From Pseudomonadota bacterium (lineage in GTDB: Bacteria > Pseudomonadota > Alphaproteobacteria > Azospirillales > Azospirillaceae): a DNA stretch of 64,000 nucleotides. The position numbers and the translations under genes are program-made. Within the stretch, counting starts at the first letter, position 1. Each line of letters starts with the position of its first letter. Below, in pieces: positions 53,565 through 62,143 of this stretch. The DNA lies in NCBI GenBank assembly GCA_023423695.1, contig JAFAFA010000011.1, positions 1 to 64,000 on the forward strand, read 5' to 3'. The notes beneath the pieces were generated by a model, which did not search any database, had not been told where the DNA came from, and saw only the letters and a program-made list of their open reading frames with translations.

Positions 53565-55061
53565 GTGCAGCACAGCGACATCCTCTCCCGTTTCGGCCTG
53601 ACCTCCAGCGGAGCCGGGCTCACCGCCCGTTCGCCGGTGGACGGCGCCACGCTCGCCACGGTGGCGGAGACCGCGCCGTCGCAGGTGTCGGACATCGTCG
53701 CCAACGCCGCCCGCGCCTTCGAGGCGTGGCGCTCGGTGCCGGCCCCGCGCCGCGGCGAGCTGGTCCGCCTGCTGGGCGAGGAACTGCGCGCCGCCAAGGA
53801 GGATCTCGGCCGTCTGGTTTCGCTGGAAGCCGGCAAGATCTACCAGGAAGGCCTGGGCGAAGTGCAGGAGATGATCGACATCTGCGACTTCGCCGTCGGC
53901 CTGTCGCGCCAGCTCTACGGCCTGACCATCGCGTCGGAGCGTCCGGGCCACTCGATGCGCGAGACCTGGCACCCCGCCGGCCCCTGCCTCGTCATCTCCG
54001 CCTTCAACTTCCCGGTGGCGGTGTGGTCGTGGAACGCGGCGCTGGCGCTGGTCTGCGGCGACCCGGTCGTGTGGAAGCCGTCGGAGAAGACCCCGCTGAC
54101 CGCCGCCGCCTGCCAAGTGATCTTCGACCGCGCCGTCGCCCGCTTCGGCGATGCGCCGGCCAACCTGTCCCAGGTCGTCCAGGGCGGCCGTGAGATCGGC
54201 GAGGCGCTGGTCGCCCACCCCGGCTTCCCCATCGTCTCGGCCACCGGCTCCACCCGCATGGGCCGCGAGGTCGCCAAGGTGGTGGCCGAGCGCTTCGGCC
54301 GCTCGATCCTGGAACTTGGCGGCAACAACGCCATGATCGTGGCGCCGTCAGCCGACCTCGACATGGCCCTGCGTGCCATCCTGTTCTCCGCCGTCGGCAC
54401 CTGCGGCCAGCGCTGCACCACGCTGCGCCGGCTGATCGTCCACCGCTCGGTCAAGGACCAGCTGCTGCCGCGCCTAAAGGCGGCCTATGCCTCGGTGTCG
54501 ATCGGCAGCCCGCTGGAAACCGGCGTGCTGATGGGTCCGCTGGTCGATGCCGACGCCTTCAAGGCGATGCAGCGCGCGCTGGACTCCGCGAAGGCCGAGG
54601 GCGGCACGGTGACGGGCGGCGAGCGCACGCTGACCGACCGCTTCCCCAACGCCTATTACGTCACTCCGGCCATCGTCGAGATGCCGGCCCAGACCGACGT
54701 GGTCCGGCACGAGACCTTCGCGCCGATCCTCTATGTCCTGACCTACGACACGCTGGACGAGGCCATCGCGCTGCAGAACGGGGTGCCGCAGGGCCTGTCC
54801 TCCTGCATCTTCTCCACCGACCTGCGTGAGACGGAGCGCTTCCTGTCGGCCGCCGGGTCCGACTGCGGCATCGCCAACGTCAACATCGGTCCCAGCGGTG
54901 CCGAGATCGGCGGCGCCTTCGGCGGCGAGAAGGAGACCGGCGGCGGCCGCGAGTCCGGGTCGGATTCGTGGAAGGCCTACATGCGCCGCCAGACCGCGAC
55001 GGTGAACTACTCCTCCGCGCTGCCGCTGGCCCAGGGCATCAAGTTCGAGATCATGGGCTGA
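53565..55061 (+). CDS. Aldehyde dehydrogenase, ALDH7 type
   Basis: The 498-aa NAD(P)-dependent enzyme matches the ALDH7/antiquitin group (piperideine-6-carboxylate or 2-aminoadipate-semialdehyde dehydrogenase). It has SAFNFPVAVWSWNAALALVCGD, SATGSTRMGREVA, the catalytic glutamate in LELGGNNAMIV and catalytic Cys284 in GQRCTTLRRL. I chose GTG 53565 because AAGGAG lies eight bases upstream; an upstream TTG is in frame. Lysine catabolism is the known role of the family. Link to the upstream TPP enzyme is by position only. Confidence 0.9.
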   Translation: MQHSDILSRFGLTSSGAGLTARSPVDGATLATVAETAPSQVSDIVANAARAFEAWRSVPAPRRGELVRLLGEELRAAKEDLGRLVSLEAGKIYQEGLGEVQEMIDICDFAVGLSRQLYGLTIASERPGHSMRETWHPAGPCLVISAFNFPVAVWSWNAALALVCGDPVVWKPSEKTPLTAAACQVIFDRAVARFGDAPANLSQVVQGGREIGEALVAHPGFPIVSATGSTRMGREVAKVVAERFGRSILELGGNNAMIVAPSADLDMALRAILFSAVGTCGQRCTTLRRLIVHRSVKDQLLPRLKAAYASVSIGSPLETGVLMGPLVDADAFKAMQRALDSAKAEGGTVTGGERTLTDRFPNAYYVTPAIVEMPAQTDVVRHETFAPILYVLTYDTLDEAIALQNGVPQGLSSCIFSTDLRETERFLSAAGSDCGIANVNIGPSGAEIGGAFGGEKETGGGRESGSDSWKAYMRRQTATVNYSSALPLAQGIKFEIMG

Positions 55062-55136
55062 TCCGCGGCTAAGGCACACCACCCCGCGGCGTCATCGCCC
55101 CTTGCGACCGGCACCGCCCGGCGCGACACTTCCGCC

Positions 55137-56399
55137 ATGAACGGTCGGGAGCACGGGGCGATGGCGGACGCGGCGGGTCATACGCTTCTGGCACGCCTGC
55201 AAAGCTTGCGGGCGGCGCCGGAACCGCTCGCGGCGCTGCTGGCCGATCTCCGCGGGATCGAGCATGGCGGCGATCCGCGCTTTGCCATGACACTCGACCA
55301 TTATCTGGAAAGCTGGCTGGGCAGCCGGCCGCGCGAGGTGTTCCGGCTCGCCGGTCCCCGCCTGCTGATCCTCGCCCCGGCCGAAGCCGCCGCGCTGCTC
55401 GACGCCGGGGCAAAGACGCTGGCGCACACTCTGCTTTCCCACGGCTTCGGCACGCTCCACACCACCCGCTACGACATGGCGACGGAAGGGGAGCGCCTGT
55501 TCGCCGACCTGTTCCCCGACGACCCCACCGCCGCCCTGCGCGAAGCGGCCGAACGCGCCCCGACCGCAGCGCTCGCCCATCTGCTGGAGGTGGAGCGGGT
55601 CCTGCACGGTGCCGACATCGACAGCATCGTTCGCGAACAGCCGGTCTGGTCCTTCGCGGAGGACCGCGCGGCCGTGGTCACCACCGAACTTGCCATATCG
55701 CTGGAAGAGCTGGAAACACGGCTGTCCCTGTCGCTGCGGCGCGATTCCTGGCTGCGGCACGAGGTGGCGGTGCGGCTCGACCGCGGGCTGTTGCGCCATA
55801 TCGCCCGCGACCGCAGCCGCGATTCCCGCCCCTTCGCCATCGACCTGCACACCGCCACCGTGCTGGACGACGGCTTCGCCGAATTGGCACGCGCGATCCC
55901 GGCGGAAATGCGCAGCCGGATCACCGCCGAGCTGCCCTGCTGGGAACTCTCCCTCGCCCCGGCCCGGGTGGTCGCGGCGGCCGGGCGGCTGGCCGATGCC
56001 GGCTTTGCCGTGGCGCTCGATCATGTGCCGCTGGCGGCGCTGGCCGGGCTTGATCTCGGCGGGCTGGAGCCGGCTTTCATCAAGACACAGTGGATCCGCG
56101 GAGCAACCGGCGCCGCGGATCTGCTGACCGCCGCCGTCGAGTGCTTCGGTTGCGATCGGCTGGTCCTCTGGCGCTGCGACGAGCCGGCGGCGCTGGAGAC
56201 TGGGTATGCCGCCGGGGTCGCCCTGTTCCAGGGCCGTGCGGCGGATGCCGCTGCCGTCGCTCCCCGGCGCCCGAGCAAAAGCGTGCCGCGCCCCGTGGCA
56301 GAGGAACCAGAAGAGCCCGCCCCGACCCTTGTGGAAACGGCGGAACTCACCCCGCCCCCACCCTCCGGCCTGCTCGACCGCCTGCTCGGGCGCGGCTGA
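55137..56399 (+). CDS. Protein with a degenerate EAL-like domain
   Basis: The 420-aa cytoplasmic protein shows an N-terminal helical region. From about residue 155 a sequence follows that tracks the EAL phosphodiesterase fold: VLHGADIDSIVREQPVW, FAIDLHTATVLDDGFAEL, AAAGRLADAGFAVALDHV, EPAFIKTQWI and a final YAAGVALFQG. The EAL motif and metal-binding acidic residues are not evident, so it is probably catalytically inactive and could be a c-di-GMP or protein-binding module. The last 40 residues are Pro-rich. It precedes a MotA/MotB pair by 180 bp. Confidence 0.68.
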   Translation: MNGREHGAMADAAGHTLLARLQSLRAAPEPLAALLADLRGIEHGGDPRFAMTLDHYLESWLGSRPREVFRLAGPRLLILAPAEAAALLDAGAKTLAHTLLSHGFGTLHTTRYDMATEGERLFADLFPDDPTAALREAAERAPTAALAHLLEVERVLHGADIDSIVREQPVWSFAEDRAAVVTTELAISLEELETRLSLSLRRDSWLRHEVAVRLDRGLLRHIARDRSRDSRPFAIDLHTATVLDDGFAELARAIPAEMRSRITAELPCWELSLAPARVVAAAGRLADAGFAVALDHVPLAALAGLDLGGLEPAFIKTQWIRGATGAADLLTAAVECFGCDRLVLWRCDEPAALETGYAAGVALFQGRAADAAAVAPRRPSKSVPRPVAEEPEEPAPTLVETAELTPPPPSGLLDRLLGRG

Positions 56400-56578
56400 C
56401 CGCCGCAGGACACCAAGGCCTCCTACAACCCGACTGCCGAGAAAACTCATCTCCCGCAAGGGGAGAAGGGCTTTTTCCCGATGCCAGATCCAGCAGTTTC
56501 ACCCGGCGCCGCCCAATTGACAGCCGGTCATTACGGGTTCCTAATAGTTAAAATGCCAATGAACGACGAAGGCGTCGG

Positions 56579-57418
56579 ATGTCCATCCAAACGCCCGGCA
56601 AAGCGCCAACAAAGTCCGCCCCCTCTGCGGCATCCCCCCGTTCCACCCGACTGCTGAATGCCACGGCGGTCGGTCTTGTCGGTGCGGTCGGCCTGCTGTC
56701 CTACATCGGTCTCGGCCATGGGATGGAGGCGCTGTGGAACCCGACCGGCGCGCTCATCATCGCCGGCGGCATCACCGTCGCCGCTCTGATGGCCTTCCGG
56801 GCGAGCGAGCTGCGCGCCGCCCTGGCCTCGCTCCGCGCGATCTTCCGCGACGACGAATCCATCGCCCCCGACATCGCGGAGCTGGTCACCTTCGCCCGCC
56901 TCTACCAGCGCAGCCAGATCCAGCGGGCGGAGGAGCAGGGCACCAAGGCCGGCAGCCCCTTCCTACGGCTGGGGTTGCAGCTGATCGCCGACGGCACGCC
57001 GGTCAACGACATCCTGCATGTGATGAACTGGCGCATCCAGAAGCTGATCGAGCGGGAATCGGTGCAGTCCCGCCTGTTCCGCACGCTGGCCGGCCTCGCC
57101 CCCGCCTTTGGGCTCCTGGCGACGCTGGTCGGACTGATCGGCATGATGGCGCAGTTGGGCACCGCCACCATCGCTCAGGTGGGCGAGCACATGTCGGTCG
57201 CGCTGGTGGCGACGCTCTACGGCGTGGTACTGGCCAACCTCGTCTTCAAGCCGATCGCCATCAAGCTGGAACAGCGCACGGCCCGGCGGGTGGCGATGCT
57301 GAACGTGCTGCTGGAAGGCATCATCCTGGTGCGGCTCGGCCGCTCGCCGACGGTGATCGCCGACGCGCTGGCCGAGTTCGTGCGCGAACGCAAGGACGAA
57401 CTCCATGGCACCTCGTGA
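56579..57418 (+). CDS. MotA/PomA-like stator subunit
   Basis: The 279-aa membrane protein has four predicted membrane segments (about 27-46, 56-75, 165-187, 198-220). The conserved cytoplasmic loop (FLRLGLQLIADGTPVNDILHVMNW) lies between the second and third. TLAGLAPAFGLLATLVGLIGMMAQLG is the MotA_ExbB signature. The N-terminus has an extra Ala/Pro/Ser stretch. It overlaps the MotB-like gene by 14 bases. No other flagellar gene is nearby, so it may be a second stator set. Confidence 0.85.
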   Translation: MSIQTPGKAPTKSAPSAASPRSTRLLNATAVGLVGAVGLLSYIGLGHGMEALWNPTGALIIAGGITVAALMAFRASELRAALASLRAIFRDDESIAPDIAELVTFARLYQRSQIQRAEEQGTKAGSPFLRLGLQLIADGTPVNDILHVMNWRIQKLIERESVQSRLFRTLAGLAPAFGLLATLVGLIGMMAQLGTATIAQVGEHMSVALVATLYGVVLANLVFKPIAIKLEQRTARRVAMLNVLLEGIILVRLGRSPTVIADALAEFVRERKDELHGTS

Positions 57419-58316
57419 CGACATCTCGCCGAACGGCGGTCTTGCGCCGGACGACGCGCAGGACCTCGCCTCCCCGACCTGGGCGACCAGCTTCGGTGGG
57501 GGAGGCGGGGCCGGCAGCGTCCTGCCGCAGGCCGGCGCGGAGGAGGATCAGGAGATCTGGCTGCTCAGCTACTCCGACCTCGTCACGCTGCTGCTGTCGG
57601 TGTTCGTCATGCTGCTGGCGATCACCAGCCTGAAGGACCAGCTGCCGACCACGCCGCAGCCGGAAGCCCCGGCCTTGTCGCAGCCGGCCACGCTCCCCGC
57701 CCCCCTGCCTCTGCCGCCCCTCTTCGATGAACCGACCCCGCATGCCGAACCCGCGCCGGCAGCCGATGCCGTGCCGCCCGACCCGCGGCCGCGTCTGGAC
57801 GACGGCGAGGTGGCGGTGGCGGCGCCCGACCGGGTGGCTGCACGCTGGCGCGAGACCCTGGCGGCACTGGGCGTGCCGCGCAGCGTGGCAGTCGACGTGC
57901 GGCAGAACCGGGTCGGGATCGTCATCGGCGAAGGCATCCTTTTCGCTCCCGGACGGGCGGAACTGACGCCGGGCGGCGACGGGCTGCTGCGCCGGCTGGC
58001 CCCGACGCTGGCGGCCACCCGTGGCGACATCGTGGTGGAGGGGCACAGCGACTCCACACCGATCGGCAACCGCCGCTTCCCCTCCAACTGGGAGCTGTCG
58101 GGCGGCCGGGCGGCCAGCGTGGTGCGGCAACTGATCGAGCTGGGGGTTTCCCCGGACCGGCTGTCGGCGGTGGGCTTCGCCGATACCCGGCCGCTCTTCA
58201 CCGGCACCGACCCGGCATCGATGGCGCGCAACCGCCGCGTCGCCATCACCATCCAGGCCGACGGCCTTCCGGAGGACATACCGGCGGCACAGGAGCCCGA
58301 CCGGGCGATTCCATAG
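57405..58316 (+). CDS. MotB/PomB-like stator subunit, OmpA domain
   Basis: The 303-aa protein has a long cytoplasmic N-terminus, one membrane helix with the ion-carrying Asp58 (SYSDLVTLLLSVFVMLLA) and a Pro-rich linker. The peptidoglycan-binding OmpA domain covers about residues 165-290 (IVVEGHSDSTPIG, NWELSGGRAASVVRQL, ARNRRVAITIQ). Together with the upstream gene it should form an ion-driven stator anchored to the cell wall. Confidence 0.87.
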   Translation: MAPRDDISPNGGLAPDDAQDLASPTWATSFGGGGGAGSVLPQAGAEEDQEIWLLSYSDLVTLLLSVFVMLLAITSLKDQLPTTPQPEAPALSQPATLPAPLPLPPLFDEPTPHAEPAPAADAVPPDPRPRLDDGEVAVAAPDRVAARWRETLAALGVPRSVAVDVRQNRVGIVIGEGILFAPGRAELTPGGDGLLRRLAPTLAATRGDIVVEGHSDSTPIGNRRFPSNWELSGGRAASVVRQLIELGVSPDRLSAVGFADTRPLFTGTDPASMARNRRVAITIQADGLPEDIPAAQEPDRAIP

Positions 58317-58454
58317 GGGCAGGGTTTGATTTGACGCAATGCCGCAACGCAACGAAGGGGGCTATGCTGGAATCCGGTGGTCGATCTGGTTGACGCATTG
58401 CCCTCCACCCCCCACGGCGCCGCCCTACGGGAGAAATCCACGGGAGCATCCAGG

Positions 58455-58496
58455 CGCCCCTTCCCCCGCCCGCCGGGGGAAGGCCGGGTGGGGCCT
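58455..58496. repeat. GC-rich inverted repeat upstream of the N-ATPase operon
   Basis: CCTTCCCCCG (58459-58468) and CGGGGGAAGG (58474-58483) form a perfect 10-bp stem. The right side continues with CCGGGTGGGGCC. It resembles half of the larger GC-rich repeats. It lies in the 263-bp spacer before atpD, where I see no gene. Confidence 0.7.
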
Positions 58497-58579
58497 CGAT
58501 GCAGTAACGCTGCTGCGGCACTGCCATTACCGCCACCATTCTGCACGGCTCCCGTTCCGCCCAATCGGCCGGAGTGACC

Positions 58580-60040
58580 ATGTCCGTTCAAACCTCCGCG
58601 CGACCGCCTGCCGCCCCGCCTGCCGACCCGGAACCCGACCTGGCTCCAGGCCGGGTCGTGGCGGTCCGCGGCTCAGTCATCGACATCCGCTTCCCCGAAA
58701 CGGCCCTGCCGCCGCTGTTCGACGCGGTGGAGATCATGTGGGACGGTCCCGAACGGCTGGTTGCGGAGGTGCAGAGCCATCTCGACGCCGCCACACTGCG
58801 CGCCATCGCGCTGCAGGGAACCTCCGGCCTGCGGCGCGGCACGCCGGCCCGCTCCACCGGCGGCCCGCTGACCGCCCCGGTCGGCGAGGCGGTGCTGGGC
58901 CGGCTGATCGACGTCATGGGGCTGGCGCGCGACGACGGGCCGGAGCTGCCCCCCGGCACGCCGCGCGCACCGATCCACCGCCCTCCGCCTCCGCTCGCCC
59001 GGCGCAGCCCACGCCGCGACCTGATGGAGACCGGCATCAAGGTGATCGACCTGCTGGCTCCCCTGGCCCGCGGCGGCAAGGCCGCGATGTTCGGCGGCGC
59101 CGGGGTCGGCAAGACCGTGCTGGTGATGGAGCTGATCCGCAAGATGGTGGAGCGCCACACCGGCATCTCCGTCTTCGCCGGCATCGGCGAGCGCTCCCGC
59201 GAGGGGCAGGAACTGTGGGAGGAGATGCAGCGGTCAGGCGTGCTCGACCGCACCGCGCTCGTCTTCGGCCAGATGAACGAACCGCCGGGCGCGCGCTGGC
59301 GCGTCGGTCTGACCGCGCTCACCATCGCCGAGCATTTCCGCGACGAGGAAATGCAGGACGTGCTTCTGCTGATGGATAACGTCTTCCGCTTCGTCCAGGC
59401 CGGCGCGGAGGTGTCGGGGCTGCTGGGCCGCCTGCCGTCGCGGGTCGGCTACCAGCCCACGCTGGCCAGCGAGATCGCCGAACTGGAGGAGCGGGTGGCC
59501 TCCACCCCCGGTGCGGTGGTGACGGCGATCCAGGCGGTCTATGTCCCGGCCGACGACTTCACCGATCCCGCGGTGGCGGAGCTGTTCAGCCATCTCGACA
59601 GCTCCATCGTGCTGTCGCGCGCCATGGCGGCGGAGGGGTTGTATCCGGCGGTGGACCCGCTGAGCTCGACCTCCAGCCTGCTCGACCCGCTGGTGGTGGG
59701 GGAGGCGCATTACCGGCTGGCGGAGGATGTGCGCAGGACCATCGCCCATTACCGCGAACTGCAGGACGTCATCGCGCTGCTGGGCATGGAGGAGCTGAGC
59801 GCCGCCGACCGTCTGGCCGTGCGCCGCGCCCGCCGCCTGCAGCGCTTCCTGACCCAGCCCTTCCTGGTGACGGAGGCCTTCACCGGCCATGGCGGAGTCA
59901 GCGTGCCGCTGGAAGAGACGCTGAGGGGCTGCCGCGCAATCCTCGACGGCGAAGGCGACGACTGGGCCGAAAGCGCCTTCTTCATGACCGGCACGCTGGA
60001 TCAGGTCCGGGAGCGCGACCGCACCGGGAGGGGAGCATGA
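58580..60040 (+). CDS. atpD: N-ATPase subunit beta
   Basis: This is the catalytic subunit of an alternative F-type ATPase. The 486-aa protein has Walker A GGAGVGKT (about 172-179), the catalytic GIGERSREG segment and Walker B VLLLMDNVFRF. QMNEPPGARWRVGLTALTIAEHFRD and the DPLSSTSSLLDP loop are also present. GGAG precedes the ATG. Beta being the first gene, followed by epsilon and two small membrane proteins, is the signature order of N-ATPase operons rather than the housekeeping F-ATPase. Confidence 0.95.
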   Translation: MSVQTSARPPAAPPADPEPDLAPGRVVAVRGSVIDIRFPETALPPLFDAVEIMWDGPERLVAEVQSHLDAATLRAIALQGTSGLRRGTPARSTGGPLTAPVGEAVLGRLIDVMGLARDDGPELPPGTPRAPIHRPPPPLARRSPRRDLMETGIKVIDLLAPLARGGKAAMFGGAGVGKTVLVMELIRKMVERHTGISVFAGIGERSREGQELWEEMQRSGVLDRTALVFGQMNEPPGARWRVGLTALTIAEHFRDEEMQDVLLLMDNVFRFVQAGAEVSGLLGRLPSRVGYQPTLASEIAELEERVASTPGAVVTAIQAVYVPADDFTDPAVAELFSHLDSSIVLSRAMAAEGLYPAVDPLSSTSSLLDPLVVGEAHYRLAEDVRRTIAHYRELQDVIALLGMEELSAADRLAVRRARRLQRFLTQPFLVTEAFTGHGGVSVPLEETLRGCRAILDGEGDDWAESAFFMTGTLDQVRERDRTGRGA

Positions 60041-60636
60041 GCGAGAATCCGGGAATATCCCCCTCTCCCCCCCGGGGAGAGGGTCGGGGTGAGGGGAATG
60101 CACAGGGTGGATTCCCGAGAATCCTCTCCACGCCACCCCCTCACCCTCTCCCCGGGGGGGAGAGGGAATCCCGGCGCGCGCGCGACCTCTCCCTCATCAT
60201 CACCACCCCCACCTCCGTTGCCACGCGCCTCACCGGCCTCCGCCATCTGCGGGCGGAAGATGCCAGCGGCGCCTTCGGCATCTGGCCCGGCCATGCCGAT
60301 CTGCTGACCGCCCTGGCGATCTCTGTCATCAGCTGGCGCACCGCCGACGGGCGCGAGGGGCATTGCGCCGTGCGCGGCGGGGTGCTGACCATCCACGACG
60401 GCGCCCGGATCGCCGTGGCGACGCGCGAGGCGGTGGTCGGCGACGACCTGCACGCCCTGGAACGCGATGTGCTCGCCCGCTTCCGCCGGAACCGCGAGGA
60501 GGAGGGAGAGGCTCGCAGCGGCGCCCGCCGCATGCATCTGGCCGCGATCCGCCATATTCTGGCCTACCTGCGTCCCGACCGTCGCCCTTCCGGTCCCTTC
60601 GCCCCTGCTCCCGACGGCGGGGAGGAGGCGCCATGA
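60037..60636 (+). CDS. atpC: N-ATPase subunit epsilon with repeat-encoded N-terminal extension
   Basis: The core from about residue 52 (SLIITTPTSVATRLTGLRHLRAEDASGAFGIWPGHADLLT) is a normal epsilon beta-sandwich, followed by a C-terminal helical part. The first 50 residues (GISPSPPRGEGRGEG, PPPHPLPGGERESRR) are the in-frame translation of a GC-rich repeat at 60059-60172. The whole protein is 199 aa, about 50 longer than usual. The start is the ATG overlapping the beta stop (ATGA). No other ATG, GTG or TTG lies in frame before the core, so the repeat appears to be translated. Confidence 0.88.
   Translation: MSENPGISPSPPRGEGRGEGNAQGGFPRILSTPPPHPLPGGERESRRARDLSLIITTPTSVATRLTGLRHLRAEDASGAFGIWPGHADLLTALAISVISWRTADGREGHCAVRGGVLTIHDGARIAVATREAVVGDDLHALERDVLARFRRNREEEGEARSGARRMHLAAIRHILAYLRPDRRPSGPFAPAPDGGEEAP
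60059..60172. repeat. GC-rich palindromic repeat, copy inside atpC
   Basis: CCCCTCTCCCCCCCGGGGAG at the left and TCACCCTCTCCCCGGGGGGG at the right are arms of an inverted repeat, with GGGATTCTCC-type sequences on the inside and edges. It is inserted near codon 8 of the epsilon subunit and keeps the frame open. Confidence 0.85.
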
Positions 60637-60911
60637 CCGACAACCACGACCCGCTTCCCGGCAGCGTCCGCCGCCGTCGCGAACGGCGGGAGCGCTGGGC
60701 CCGCGAGGGCGAACGGCCGATGGGCCGCAACCTCGCCCTGATCGGCGCGCTGGGCTGGCTGGTGATCGTGCCGACGCTGGCCGGCCTGTTCGCCGGGCGC
60801 TGGCTCGACGAACGGGCGGGCGGCGGCATTTTCTGGACGGCGGCGCTGCTGTTCGCGGGCGTGGTGATCGGCGGATGGCTGGCCTGGACCCGTATCGAGC
60901 AGGAGCGCTGA
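60633..60911 (+). CDS. atpQ: N-ATPase-associated membrane protein AtpQ
   Basis: The 92-aa protein has an Arg-rich N-terminus (VRRRRERRERWAREGERPMG) and two membrane helices (LIGALGWLVIVPTLAGLFAGRWLDE and IFWTAALLFAGVVIGGWLAW), like AtpI/AtpQ. AtpQ is specific to N-ATPase operons and may assist assembly of the c ring or carry Mg. GGAGGAGG precedes the ATG, which overlaps the epsilon stop. Confidence 0.88.
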   Translation: MTDNHDPLPGSVRRRRERRERWAREGERPMGRNLALIGALGWLVIVPTLAGLFAGRWLDERAGGGIFWTAALLFAGVVIGGWLAWTRIEQER

Positions 60912-60915
60912 CCTG

Positions 60916-61203
60916 ATGACCGCCGCCTATCTTCTTCCCATCCTGGCCGGAGCGCTGGCGGGTCTGGCATTGGGAGTCCTGTTCTTCCGCGGGCTGGCCG
61001 CGACCGCCCGGCTCTATGTGACCGGCGGGGTCCGGCGGGCGGTTCCGCTCTATCTGCTGCGGCTGGCCGCCGCCGCCGCCGGCTTCACCATCGCCACCCT
61101 GTGGGGCGGGGCGGAGGCGCTGCTGGCGATGCTGGCCGGGTTCCAACTGGCCCGCAGCCTCGTGGTGCGGCGCGAAAAACGGGCGGAGGCCGAAACGCCA
61201 TGA
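60916..61203 (+). CDS. atpR: N-ATPase-associated membrane protein AtpR
   Basis: The 95-aa protein has three hydrophobic segments (AAYLLPILAGALAGLALGVLFF, then PLYLLRLAAAAAGFTIATLW, then ALLAMLAGFQLARSLVV) and a charged C-terminus. AtpR occurs only in N-ATPase operons. The Arg in the second helix region is a known feature of the family and has been suggested to interact with the c-subunit glutamates. It overlaps the a-subunit gene by four bases. Confidence 0.88.
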   Translation: MTAAYLLPILAGALAGLALGVLFFRGLAATARLYVTGGVRRAVPLYLLRLAAAAAGFTIATLWGGAEALLAMLAGFQLARSLVVRREKRAEAETP

Positions 61204-61874
61204 CGGACTCGCCCCTGACGACGCCGGTTGTCTTCCTGCTGGGACCGCTCCCGGTCACCTTGCCGGTCGTCGTCACCTGGGGACTGATGGCCGTCATGAC
61301 GCTGGGCGCCGCACTGGCAACGCGGCGGCTGCGGGTGGAACGGCCCGGCCGCATCCAGACCGTGCTGGAGCTGGTGGTGGAGACCCTGCGCCGGCAGATC
61401 GCCGAGACGATGCAGGCCGACGCCACACCCTTCCTGCCGCTCCTGGGCACGCTGTTCCTCTATCTGGCGGTCGCCAACCTGTCCGGGCTGGTGCCGGGGT
61501 TGAAGGCGCCGACCGCCTTTCTGGAGACGGCAGCGGCGCTGGCGCTGGTCGTTCTGCTGGCGTCGCAGGCGCTGGGAATCCGACGCCGCGGCCTGTGGCC
61601 CTACCTGAAGGGCTTCGCCCACCCCACCCCGCTTCTGCTGCCGCTGAACATCCTGTCGGAGCTGACACGCGCCTTCTCGCTGTCGGTCCGCCTGTTCGGC
61701 AACGTGATGAGCGGGGAGTTCGTCATTGCCATCGTGCTGTCGCTGGCCGGCCTGTTCGTGCCGGTGCCGCTGATGGCGCTGGAACTGCTTCTGGGCCTCG
61801 TGCAGGCGTACATTTTCACCGTGCTGGCTGCGGTCTTCATCGGCGGCGCGGTCGGGACAATAGAAAAGGGATAG
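61200..61874 (+). CDS. atpB: N-ATPase subunit a
   Basis: The 224-aa membrane protein forms the ion half-channels. It contains the essential arginine Arg164 in LTRAFSLSVRLFGNVMSGE and the C-terminal helix ALELLLGLVQAYIFTVLAAVFIGGAV. The length matches N-ATPase a subunits, shorter than the housekeeping version. It is followed after five bases by the c subunit. Confidence 0.93.
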   Translation: MTDSPLTTPVVFLLGPLPVTLPVVVTWGLMAVMTLGAALATRRLRVERPGRIQTVLELVVETLRRQIAETMQADATPFLPLLGTLFLYLAVANLSGLVPGLKAPTAFLETAAALALVVLLASQALGIRRRGLWPYLKGFAHPTPLLLPLNILSELTRAFSLSVRLFGNVMSGEFVIAIVLSLAGLFVPVPLMALELLLGLVQAYIFTVLAAVFIGGAVGTIEKG

Positions 61875-61879
61875 GAATC

Positions 61880-62119
61880 ATGGACGTCCATTCGATCAGC
61901 ATCCTCGGCGCCGCGCTGGCCGTCTCGGTCGGGGCCATCGGGCCGGCCCTGGCGGAGGGACGCGCCGTCGCCGCCGCGATGGAGGCCATCGCCCGCCAGC
62001 CGGAAGCCGCCAACACCCTGTCGCGCACCCTGTTCGTCGGTCTGGCGATGATCGAGACGATGGCGATCTACTGCCTCGTCGTGGCGCTGCTGCTGCTGTT
62101 CGCCAACCCCTTCGCCTGA
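61880..62119 (+). CDS. atpE: N-ATPase subunit c
   Basis: The 79-aa hairpin of two membrane helices forms the rotor ring. Helix 1 has Glu26 in AIGPALAEGRAVAAAMEAIARQP, and helix 2 has the ion-binding Glu59 followed by Thr60 in LAMIETMAIYCLVVALLLLF. The paired glutamates and the E-T step resemble the sodium-binding site of Na+-translocating c rings and fit the N-ATPase family prediction of Na+ specificity. GGAAT lies before the ATG. Confidence 0.93.
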   Translation: MDVHSISILGAALAVSVGAIGPALAEGRAVAAAMEAIARQPEAANTLSRTLFVGLAMIETMAIYCLVVALLLLFANPFA

Positions 62120-62143
62120 CCGCGGCAATTCCGGAGCCCCGTC

